A stretch of DNA of 64,000 nt, from NCBI GenBank assembly GCA_963978905.1, contig OZ022259.1, positions 46,828,727 through 46,892,726 on the forward strand, read 5' to 3'. Of the stretch, positions 11,801 through 21,135 are shown piece by piece. Made by a program: the position numbers and the translations under genes. Numbering within the stretch: the first letter of the stretch is position 1; the number at the start of each line of letters is the position of its first letter. The notes beneath the pieces are model-generated. The model was not told where the DNA came from and ran no database searches. It saw nothing but the letters and a program-made list of their open reading frames with translations. This stretch comes from Trichostrongylus colubriformis. Lineage: Eukaryota; Nematoda; Chromadorea; Rhabditida; Trichostrongylidae.

Positions 11801-14800
11801 CGTCCTTTACTACGGGCAAGCTTCTGATTATCAAGCTAAAGTGAGTCCTCTTCTATAGCCCTTGTCTTTGACCTTCTCAGACTGCACACCTTATATTCTG
11901 ATCCTAAAATACACGACGAAAATTTACAGAACGGTTCCGCTTTTCTAGTGTTTATGCGACGATTTGTGCAAGGAGCTTTGAAGAGGGGAGTAGAGAAAAT
12001 GTGCTATGGCATGATATGTAGCGAAAGGGCGATGTGGCGTCGCATCAAATTGACCATTTGTCGCGCGACGACCCACGTCGTGAAAGTGCGTCGCGCGCGG
12101 TGACCGGTACTTTTCGCGTGACATTGTGTTCTGATTTAGCGCTAAAAATCCGTTATGACTTTATTTGCCAATTTCATCTGATGAACAAGTCTTCCGAAAC
12201 TAACGGACCGCCTAGAAGAATTGACAGTTGCCGCGCTGGGATCGCGAGCGTTAAATGGCCATACGTTTGGTCATATGGGTATGTACCGTGTACCAGGGTA
12301 CTTCGTGTGTAGGTCGGGACACACGGATTTTGACCCAGGCCTGCGACCCTGCAACAGCCTGTGGCCTTTCCCCTGTGACATGAATTATTCAGACGATTTG
12401 TCATTGTAAATCCTATCATCCTAGCAAGTCTGTTCCGTTGTATTGTTGAGTGGGTAATGCTACCGGACAGAATACATGAAGAAAAAGAATTTCAAATTGA
12501 AAGAAAATTCAAATAGAGCCTTTCATAATTTGGAAAAGATCCAATTTGCTGAAGTCAACAGTCACACCCAATTTCTCACGTCAGTATATGTACGCAAGTG
12601 CTCTACCCGCTTTTCAAAGTATTTCTGAAAAAAAAAACTGCTAAAGAGAACAAGTTTGAGGGATGTGCACTGCCATCGCGTGATCTGGCGGTCCTATAGA
12701 CCTTATGTCCCAACCGTCACCCAGGGTACTCGGGCGGGTCGAGTATTCCTCGACAGGGGGTCGTATTTGGCTGGTGGTAATGAAGGGGAGTCGTTGTCGC
12801 TGAGGTCAATGATGATCCTAGGTTTGTCGAGAAGCGGAAAGTGCTGTTGGCTAACCCAGCTATCTGATTAAATATAATCAAAAAGTTACAATAGGTAAAT
12901 GGATAACTTGAAAAATTCATTTGTAAACGGCAATGAAAACAAAAATACATAGTAACAGAGTACTCAGCAACTGTAGTAATTGATATTGTAGAAGTTAAGA
13001 GGAGGAGGGGGGGGGGTCGTTTCGGAGTCCTCGAAGAGGGAGGGAATCGTATCGGAGCGGTCATTTTCCTCGACGCCTAAAGATGCCGTACCGTGTACCC
13101 TTATGTTAGGATTTCGCACCGCGACGTGTCGCAGGCGAAGCGATGCGGACGAGCTAAAAGTGCCGTGTTGTTGGACACCAAGCGATTACAAGTCATCTGT
13201 ATACGGGTCCCTCAGCCTTACCGTGTAATCGCTCTGAGATCCAACTACAGCGACGTGTATACCTCGCACAAACTGCATTGCACGCCGCTCGTCGTGGTGC
13301 GAAGTCCTGGCATAAAAGTACACAGCAGGTGATGGTGAGAGGTCGATCGGCAGTGATTAATACTCACAAAATAGCGGCTATTCGTTCACTCACACACGAT
13401 CTAACGTGCTTCACTCAGATTCATGTAACAAGCAATGATCTGAAGATTCTGCTCGAATTTCTGGAGTCAACACTGATACCGCTACGGCATCTGGACGCTG
13501 TTGCATGTGTCCATAAGCTTGTCCAGGATGATGCCTTCGCTATAGTACCATTTGATAATGATGTAAGTCTTTAATAAATGCAATGGTGAATCAAAGGAAG
13601 TAAGCGAGCTAGTCACGGAAGTGAGTATCGACACGGTCAGATAACTCCTCCTAGTGAGGCCCAGAAGTTATAGGAGATGAAGATGACCGATTCAAAACGA
13701 TGAGTCGGAATGGCTTCGGAATCCAGTACATATATCCTAATGGAGTGGATGGGTTCCCAAGCACGTATATAAATAAAGTTCCAATTTTAAGTTCGATCCT
13801 GCTACGCAGAAAAAAGTTGAGAAAACAGCCAAACCTCTTAAAGAAGATCAGGAACAGCTTAAATATGTTCCACTAGAGCTGACGAAGTCTCTTATGGAGG
13901 ATCCGGTGTTCAAGGTATGCTCATTTCAGGGAATCGTGCTTCAAGAATAAAGTTAGCTTAGCGATAGGTAGTGAAACGCGATAAGCTGTCTGTTTAGGAA
14001 GCAACGTCTTCTCTGAAATTGCTCAGGGCAGTCATTTGGGTTCTGAAATGAAAGACGCACTCGAAGCGACTGGGTGGGGGTCGATTGGTAGAATTTTCGC
14101 GCTGCCGCCGGCGGCGAATGGCGCGGCGAGTGCAAGTTGTTTGTAATTTACGCGTTGAAACAACTACAAGCACAACATATAAGAACTTCCGAACCTTCCC
14201 ACTTCCAACCTGCAATCTTTGAAGGTCTCTCATGATATCAGCCTACTGCAAAACTGAGCGGAATTCCAACTTACTACAGCAAGTCGTGCTGATGGTGCCG
14301 CGAGTGCGACGCCGCGAAGCGAAAATTCGACCAATCGACCTCCACCCGAAGGGAATCAGTAAGGTCAATGAGGCTCAGCACCACTGGCAGGACATCAGCT
14401 GCGAGTGAGCGCGCCATGTGTTGCCTGTGATTGCCACATACCTCAGATTAGCGCGGCTCTAATCGATAATTCAGCGATATTGTGCGCAGGAGATAATCGG
14501 GGGGGGGGGGGGGGGGTGGAGTGGTCATCATTACTAGGTTTAGCATTTTATTTCTTTTTTCTACTCGGCATCCTTCTTTTCACACCGACTCCATTATCGC
14601 ATCCTCTGCTTTTGAGACCTTCCAACGCAGCTTTTACTCTACACGCTTCACCCAATGTCCCGTAACTATCCTTCGCTTTCTATTCCTTAACATCCAATTT
14701 ATCGTACCTACCGCCTACTGCGGCTAGGAATTAGACTGTTATACTGAAGGGCCAATAGATGATCGAAGATTCACACATCGCCCTGCCCGTGGGCCTTACA

Positions 14801-17800
14801 TTTGGCCGCAATCTAAGAGCGTTCATGTTGCCGTGGGCTTTCACCCTGCGGTTGTATTGAAAAGATCTACTTCATTGTCAAGTGTCTGATGCAGTGGCCT
14901 AACCCATCCACAACTATCTCAGGTGCTGCATAAAGGAGCAGTGTGGCTTAAACCGCCATTCGTCTCCTTTATCAAAATGACAAGCGAATTTTTGAATTTT
15001 AGGGTGGACTGGAAAGCGAAACTGTTCGGAAAACTTCAAAAATGCGAGTTTGGGACCCATCGCCATCCCCCTCCTTTCCTGGAACCTTGTTTCGGTAAAC
15101 CTATCCCTTAGTCTCGCTTTTATCCCTAGAGCGACGTTCATAATTTGCGCCGGCTTGACGTGGATGCGTTCACTGACAGCGAGGTAGAGTTGCGCGGGGG
15201 AGGTGCAGAGAAGACGTAGCCAACGAGGAAGGGTGGCACAGGGGGAGACGCAGAGACACGCAGACACGCCCCCCGCACCACAAAGTATGAAAGCGGCCTG
15301 AGGACGTACCGAGGATCACCTCCGGCCTACACAATGCAATTTTTTCTAGAACTCCCAAATAGTTCGTGAACTAGCTTTGAACGTTCTACCTCTATCTATC
15401 TCTTCAGACTATGATACGGGTACAAAAGCAAGTGGGCGAATTAGAGAAAGGTTTTGGCGATCACAAGCTTGACATCACAGAAAAGAACAGCAGTTTCATC
15501 GACAGAATTCAAAAGTAAGATTTTTTTCCAAACTTGAGACTACTATTGTGTAAGCTACTTCTAAATTAGATGATGCGTAGAAAATCTGAATTTCCTATTG
15601 GACAAAACAAGCGCAGCTTCTGCTGTGGCAACTGGTAATATACAGCAGCGGTTAAAAATATTAGGTTGTCCCAAAAGTCTTGTAGGATTTAAAAAAAAAT
15701 CGATAACTCTCTTTAATCCGAGGCAGGTCAAGGCGGTTCAGTAATATGGTGGAACAATCTGTAAGCTTTCTAGCAAAGTATATATTGACCCGGCAGATTC
15801 CGTGGAGGAAGCTACAGTGCGCGTAGTTGATACCCACCCAACACGCGGTGTCATCTACTGTGAGTGTCTTACGGCACCAAAACGACGGAAGCTTGCCACT
15901 CCGTCAGCGCTGCATTGGGCAAGGGATGTGTGAGCTACGTGACCGTGCCCGCTGGTTCATCAGCTTCAGCAACGGCGAGATTGACATGAAAGACAAACCA
16001 CGCTTGGGACTGTGCTGGTTCTGGGACGCGGAAGGAATGCTTTTCCGCGAGGTGCTGGTACAAGGCAAGACAGTCACCGCTGCCGTATGCACCCACCAGC
16101 TCCAGCAGCTCGCCGTCGCTGTTCGAGAAAAGCGCTGGAAAAGGTCGTACACGTGCTCGTTTCGTTTAGCTGCAAGCTTCTTATAACTGCTCGAGTTTTT
16201 TGTGAAGGTTCGATCATTTTGAAAAAAATTTAGTGAAATGGTTTTTTACACCTCCACTCTGCACCCTATTGAGCTTAGCTTCTTTGTTCTCAGAGTAAAA
16301 AATGCCTTCAAATACCAAAAATGTCGAACGGTATGTAAGCGCCGACCGAAATTATGGTTAAAATCCGAAACCGCATATATTTTTAAACCATTTTTTGTCC
16401 ACACTGTGAAAAATGCATTTTCAGTATTGTCGTAGAACTCGCCAAGGAACTAACACACATAGATGATAAGAAGAACTCTCCAGCAGTAAGTTTCAAGAAC
16501 ATCGCTTTTCTTGGCACCGATACACTGTAGATCTTTCGTTACAGTCTAAGCCTGAAGCCGTCATAAAAAGTGAGACAGCAGATGAGGAGAGAACAGTTAC
16601 GTCACGGTCGTTACTCAGGAGAAAAGCTTTCAACTCTACTGTGACTCTCCTCAGGCAGAGACGTTACGGTGAACAGGGTCAGTTTATTTCCTCAAATAAA
16701 GAACTTTCGCAATAAATGCGATGTTTTGACTGACCTTTATAAGTGAAAACGCAATTGTTTTATCTTGTGGCGGCGGAGAAGGAACGAATTCAAGTGCTCG
16801 AAGACTCGAAATATAGCCTCTATTTTGACTCATAGTAACATATCGATCGGAGCTGAACGAATCTGTGATCTGTAAGGCTTATAAGTACCACGTAACGCAT
16901 TCAATTGGAGTGATGTGGGAGAAGACGCGAGCTACAGGCGTGGGGACTCGCTGAATCAGTCTTTCGCACATGTCACCACACACCGTACGCTCGAACCTCA
17001 AGTTTCTCTTCTTAGCATCGTGTTTAGGCTGTCTGAAGCCTTAAAGGCTTCGATAGGTGTAATTTTTGCTGATTGTGAAATTTGAAAGTAAAAGAGCACA
17101 GTAGTGTAATCAGTAATGGTCGGAATGAAACGGTCAAAAACTACAGAGAATAGGAGCACTTCCCAACATCAACCTTTGTCGAGGACGTGTTTTCGCACCC
17201 TCTGCATTACTAAAGGGGTTGATGCAGACGGCGACGTTAATGTACCAAGCCGTGAGCACCTGCCACGCCTCGACGACACACTAAGGCCACGAAAAGGATC
17301 CCAATGCCCCTCTCTCAACATGTGTTTCTCGCCCGACGGTTCACAGAGAGCATGTCTCCCAGTTCTGATCGTCCTCATCACATTACATTGCCCCTAACAG
17401 TGTCTTTAAATACACCCACTGCCTTCAGGCTACTAAATTCTGAAACACTATATAAGGTGCGAACTACCCGAGACAGTTAATCAGTGGAGATCCTACAGTG
17501 CAGTGTTCTGCATAAAGTCTTATTGCAGCTAACAATGTATTAATAAAAACTGAATGTTCGGATTCTGAAGTGGATGCCGAACAACAAACTATCAAGGAGG
17601 AACCGCATGAAGACTGTCAGAATGAGGACATGCAGAAGCGAAGGGCAAGAAAGCCAAAGATGCACCCCGAAGAAGACATGAATGGTGAAAAAGCTTGTAC
17701 TAAATTCAGGTAAGTGTTAATTAATGATCGCACACTTTAAGGGAATCCGATCGTGAGGAGCGTTTTGTCAAGTGCTGATTTCGGAATCTGTCTAGTTTTG

Positions 17801-20800
17801 TTTCCCAGATATGCAATTCTTGTTTTGAAACTAAAGTAATGTAAACATGCAGTAAGAATGCAGTTCGAAAGGGGGGAGGTTGTGAAAGATCACATGTGTG
17901 ACGTGCGCACTCTCACTTACACGCGCTGCTTTCCTTCCTGGTCTGTAACCGCTCACGGGTGTATGTCATTAGGACAGAAACGTCGCGTGGCCGTGTTCCA
18001 CGCGACGGGATGGTGCGAGTTATGCGCGCCGTATTGGATGGGTCTCGAAGCGATGACGGTGCTCTACGCCTCATTCTAGGCGCAATCGCTCCAGGACTCA
18101 ACTAATACGGCGCGCATAGCTCGCATCATCCCGTCGCGTGCCGAACACGGCCACGCGACGTTTCTGTCCTAATGACATATACCCAACGCTCACGGGTTGT
18201 CGTTGCAGAGGAAAAATAGCACACTCAAATGAGAGGGCGCGCGACGACACATGAGACTGCAGGATCGCGCGAGTTCCATTTTTGCAAGATATAGCCGCAG
18301 CCCTAGTCGGGAAAGTCTCCTCAACGAGCACATGATAATCACAATAATTTTTATTGATTTTTTTTGATTGATTTTTTTCAAAGCAGAACAAGGACTCAAG
18401 AGTAGATTTTTAATATGCGTATTGCAGAAACCGACCAAAACGTGATGAGCAAGCGATCGAGGAACCGGTACTTGCATGTTTTCTTTTATCTTTTTTTATA
18501 GGATTTCCAAATAGTGAGCCATAAATACATCACAGTCTATAAAGGCAGCTCGAGTGGCGCATACTAGAGTCCGAATCATCAGCCCTTTGTCCTTCATACA
18601 TCGCACATATGCCACATTTACACGTAGTTGACTATTAGGATCAGGGCACTCTCAGAAAATACCTTCACCATATTGTTGAAATAGGGAACTTTACTTATCT
18701 ATTTATCTGTTATGTGTAACGCTACTATTATTAGGTTGGACGGGAAGTTCTGGGACACTTTTTGTTTTTTCCTGTAGAAACCTGTAAAGCTTCGGGAGCA
18801 TTTGGTAGTGGGGGGTATATGAAGCGTCTGAAAAGGGCTTCTGAATAGCACATTCATATTCTCTACGGCTTCAACTAGCAGTGAATTTACGGCAATTTCG
18901 CGAAAGGTGCGAAATTCACGAACACCGCCTCGGTTCCTCAGCATGCGAGGCCACTAACAAAATTAACCAGTCGATGGACCCAGGTACTGTCTCTCATATG
19001 GCGGCAGCCCGATGGCTCGATCGGCTCAAATTGGAACAGGAAAATATTCAAAAAATTGCATTGAGAAAAAAACTTTTTTTTTTTGAAAATTTTCAAAAAA
19101 ATAGGAAACTGTTACCATCCAACACGACAGCCACTGCCGATCTCTACTGCAGGCAATTGGACACCGGAGCGCCAAAACTTACCGGAAAAATGGACCAAGA
19201 CCTCTTCCTCCACGATAACGCTCACCCACATGTGGCAAAGTTGGCGTGTCAAAGGATCCAGGACCTCGGCTGGACGACGCTTCCCCACCCACCATATTCC
19301 CCGGACATGTCCCCAACTGACTACCACCTATTCCGGTCGTTGAGCCACTTCCTTGACGGGCGACAGTTCAAAGATGACGACGATCTCAAGAGCGGGCTCC
19401 AGAACTTCTTTGACCAGAAGTCTCCCGAATTCTACCGGAAGGGTATCTACGATCTTCCTGAGCGTTGGCAGTACATTGTAGATCACGATGGTGCATACTT
19501 TGGTGACTGAAGTTACATGTGAGTAAAATTAAAATAAATTGAATTTTTCTCACAAGGTGTCCCAGAACTTCCCGTCCAACCTAATATTTCAGGAATCCGA
19601 TTCTACAAAGAAGAATCCGGAAAACTTCCGTGATGGTGAGGAATCATTTATTCGCTTAAAACAGTTAGGCGCGCTACACAGTGGGTGGATGTGGGTGGGC
19701 GAGTCAACTATAAATTTTATCTTGCCATTCAGGGGGGAGGAGCGGTGGGAGACGGGAGTATATCGTTTGGTTAGGATTTCGCGACGTCGCGTACGTGACG
19801 CCTGTAGCGCGAGTCGCTGCATCCGGTTGTATTCCGATATGAACGAACGGGCCATTGCGGTGAGGTCCTTCAAAGAAACAAAACATGACTTCAGTAAAAA
19901 TAACAATAGGGCGATGTCCGCAGTCATGAGAGGAAAACAGTTTCGTCCGTGTTTTGTTTCGTGCGGTCACTCGAAATCCTCTCTGAAGGCTGCGTTCATA
20001 CTCTGCGATGCCGGCTGCAGCGAGTGGCTGGTGTTCCTGCGTCTCCGCCTATGCCACTCAGTCTTGTTGCCTGCATCGTCTCTGCACCTCCCTTGTGTCA
20101 CTCTGCCTCGCTTCCTGTGAATGCAGCCACGCCCTGCTGGCATTGAGTATGAACGCTGCTTAAAGATATACATACATCCGTGAGAGACAGACCAGAGTGC
20201 TCAATGATTGAGGTGGCTCCGTATACCTGAACGCTCAATGAACCACCTACTTTGAGAAAAGTGGAACGTTCTGCAAAAGTGAAGTAATTAGTTTAGATGA
20301 AAGATTCGATGGGCTGAATGAGTTTTCGAACGCCATCTTACAGTTGGATGTCAGTAGCAGGTGAGTTCCATCATTTCATAGTTATTATACTATAAATGCG
20401 TTAGGCACAATGGGTTCGTAGAAATAGACTAAACTAACCACGTCAATCAGTGTTGAGAATTTCAGTGACATCAAGCCAGCAGAACCAAAATTAGATGCAG
20501 ACTTCGAAAGTGAGTTTTTATTTTCATCCAATCTGTAGCTGTTATCACATCATGAAAAGTGAGGGTGTGCAGAACGAAATGGAAGCTCATGCGAGGATTC
20601 TGTGAGGCATCACTAGAGCAACTTGAAAATGAAGTCTGGAATGGGCTGATCACTGAGACGAATGGTTGGCACAAATTCGCCCAAACGCTTGGGGTGTCGC
20701 GCGTCCATCGCCTCCAGTAAATGTTGTTCATCACGGAAATTCGGTCCTTACCGCACGGAAAACCCGCTCACTGGTGTTCACCTCCCAACTATCTTTTCCC

Positions 20801-21135
20801 TTCGATTCGCTGATTCGCATAAATAAGGTCGTGTTCATATTTTACGCACCGACGCCGGCATCGGAGCGCAAAGTACGACCGCGGCCTAGGGCTTCTTGAA
20901 GGTGGGCGCCCCTCAAATGGTACACTCGGCTAGCTAGGGGTGCGCAGCTTGTAGAGTGATTGGTCACACTCGATGATCCTCTGCAGCTCCCGGTACCGTA
21001 CTAGTTGCCCCAGGGGTACTGAAAGAAAGGAGCGATATATTTCTTACAGCAACTGTTTCAGTTGAAATGAGCAGAGCCGAAGCGACACTCTCACATTCGT
21101 ATGAAAAGAAGATATTGAAATTGGAGCAGCTTTAA
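8829..21135 (+). CDS. SNAPC1/SNAP43-like subunit of the snRNA-activating protein complex (multi-exon)
   Basis: Proposed exons: 8829-8926, 9854-9938, 10036-10110, 11772-11840, 13419-13562, 13810-13914, 15408-15514, 15581-15634, 16425-16485, 16545-16668 (or to 16678, same phase), 17529-17709, 18428-18467, 19593-19635, 20285-20360 (start uncertain), 20466-20509, 21062-21135 (or from 21050). Phases join throughout, giving about 460 residues; human SNAPC1 is 368. Residues 10-160 follow the SNAP43 pattern: an N-terminal block (DEDLLILLLAFKEKVSLR), a central block (RVFGIYATYVLYYGQ) and an 'IHVTSNDLKILLEFLES...HLDAVACVHKLVQDDAF'-like helical block, as in the SNAPC1 stretch with IRV, W/LKxLLxF and FDAxxxFxKLxxDxAF. 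In the family, SNAPC1 binds the proximal sequence element of snRNA promoters together with SNAPC3 and SNAPC4; nematode paralogues (SNPC-1) also act at piRNA promoters. The C-terminal half is charged and poorly conserved. Introns hold several mobile elements. The family call is fairly firm; the last three exons are less certain, and which paralogue this is cannot be told. Confidence 0.72.
9252..9578. mobile_element. Foldback element with GGTGAGTGTCGATTGGT ends
   Basis: The left end GGTGAGTGTCGATTGGTTG is mirrored by CCAATCGACACTCACC. Both arms carry the 'AATTTTCGCTTCGCGGCGTCG'-like subterminal block. Flanks CGTGAACTGA and CATGAACCAA agree at 7 of 10 bases, a possible old duplication. Intronic in the SNAPC1-like gene. 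Confidence 0.6.
10438..10724. mobile_element. Foldback element with perfect 10-bp target-site duplication
   Basis: Ends are GGGTGGGGAGAAATACGCC and GGCGTATTTCCCCCCACCC. GGGGATTGAC is duplicated exactly on both sides (10428-10437 and 10725-10734). The arms continue inward with AAAAAATCGCGTGGC and GACGCGATGTTTTTGGC. The GC-rich interior (AGGTGGAGGAGGCAGG) is non-coding. This is the clearest 10-bp duplication in the window. Intronic in the SNAPC1-like gene. Confidence 0.8.
12735..13075. repeat. Two diverged copies of the dispersed G-tract repeat
   Basis: GAGTATTCCTCGACAGGGGG with TCGTATTTGGCTGG (about 12740) and GGGGGGGGTCGTTTCGGAG with TCCTCGAAGAGGGAGGG (about 13008) belong to the same family. 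They lie in the SNAPC1-like intron before the 13419 exon. Confidence 0.35.
13093..13323. mobile_element. Foldback element, GTGTACCCTTATGTTAGGAT family (copy 1)
   Basis: The left end GTGTACCCTTATGTTAGGAT pairs with right end GTCCTGGCATAAAAGTACAC. The subterminal TTTCGCACCGCGAC is mirrored by CGTGGTGCGAAG. The interior has AAGCGATTACAAGTCATC, shared with 50204-50427. Intronic in the SNAPC1-like gene. Confidence 0.6.
14072..14347. mobile_element. Foldback element with GGGTGGGGGTCGATTGGT ends
   Basis: The left end GGGTGGGGGTCGATTGGTAG and right end ACCAATCGACCTCCACCC-like sequence (CCAATCGACCTCCACCC) are inverted. The subterminal AATTTTCGC blocks match 9252-9578. Flanks GAAGCGACT and GAAGGGAAT match at 7 of 9 bases. 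Intronic in the SNAPC1-like gene. Confidence 0.62.
14499..14516 (+). repeat. Run of 18 G
   Basis: The longest homopolymer G run in the window, in a SNAPC1-like intron (between exons 13914 and 15408). Confidence 0.7.
15131..15299. mobile_element. GC-rich MITE with CGTTCATA...GTATGA ends (copy 2, reverse orientation)
   Basis: The body GAGGTGCAGAGAAGACG ... GGAGACGCAGAGACACGCAG is the reverse complement of the 1011-1178 copy. Ends are CGTTCATAATTTGCG and CACAAAGTATGAAAGCG. It lies in the SNAPC1-like intron between the 13914 and 15408 exon ends. Confidence 0.6.
15661..16190 (+). mobile_element. Internally deleted mariner element (one end seen)
   Basis: It starts TTAGGTTGTCCCAAAAGTC after a TA (15659-15660), a mariner-type terminus. 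A plus-strand frame at about 15930-16150 encodes mariner-like pieces: RWFISFSNGEIDMKDKP (end of the N-terminal DNA-binding region) fused directly to LCWFWDAEGMLFREVL and THQLQQLAVAVREKRW (middle of the catalytic domain). The region with the second helix-turn-helix and the first catalytic Asp is gone, and no HDN or SPD block follows. The right terminal repeat was not found. It lies in a SNAPC1-like intron. Non-functional. Confidence 0.65.
17957..18184. mobile_element. Long copy of the GGGTGTATGTC hairpin family
   Basis: The ends GGGTGTATGTCATTAGGACA and TGTCCTAATGACATATACCC match the 77-bp hairpin at 5744. The extra internal palindrome (GGGATGGTGCGAGTTATGCG with CGCATAGCTCGCATCATCCC) extends it to 228 bp. 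Flanks ACCGCTCAC and AACGCTCAC match at 8 of 9 bases. It lies in a SNAPC1-like intron. It may be the parent form of the short hairpins. Confidence 0.75.
18731..19584 (+). mobile_element. Mariner element (irritans-type), internally deleted, in SNAPC1-like intron
   Basis: The TIRs are about 28 bp: TTAGGTTGGACGGGAAGTTC and its complement ending CCGTCCAACCTAA. TA is duplicated at 18729-18730 and 19585-19586. The plus-strand frame 18881-19510 (209 codons) keeps an N-terminal fragment and the C-terminal catalytic part: FLHDNAHPHVAKL ... YSPDMSPTDYHLF, where the two Asp are separated by 34 residues as in D,D34D mariners. Full-length mariner transposases are about 345 residues; the missing middle includes the first catalytic Asp. 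The right TIR ends 8 bp before the exon at 19593. Confidence 0.88.
19990..20156. mobile_element. GC-rich MITE with GCGTTCATAC...GTATGAACGC ends (copy 3)
   Basis: Terminal inverted repeats are GCGTTCATACTCTGCG and GAGTATGAACGC. The body has CTGCGTCTCCGCC and TCTCTGCACCTCCC as in copy 1. It lies in an intron of the SNAPC1-like gene. Confidence 0.6.
20826..20888. repeat. Small hairpin related to the CATACTTTGCGG ends
   Basis: GGTCGTGTTCATATTTTACG and CGCAAAGTACGACCGCGGCC are inverted around a short GC-rich centre (GACGCCGGCATCGG). It looks like a collapsed or solo-terminal copy of the GC-rich MITE family. Intronic in the SNAPC1-like gene. Confidence 0.45.

Noticed and set aside
15581..15634. 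Alternative frame NLNFLLDKTSAASAVATG in a SNAPC1-like exon
   Set aside because: It looks more protein-like, but reading on into the next exon meets a stop (TAG). The phase-consistent frame was kept.
18506..18517. 12-nt microexon (TATAG|GATTTCCAAATA|GTGAGC) in the SNAPC1-like gene
   Set aside because: Good splice signals and phase, but the flanking exons already join in phase without it.
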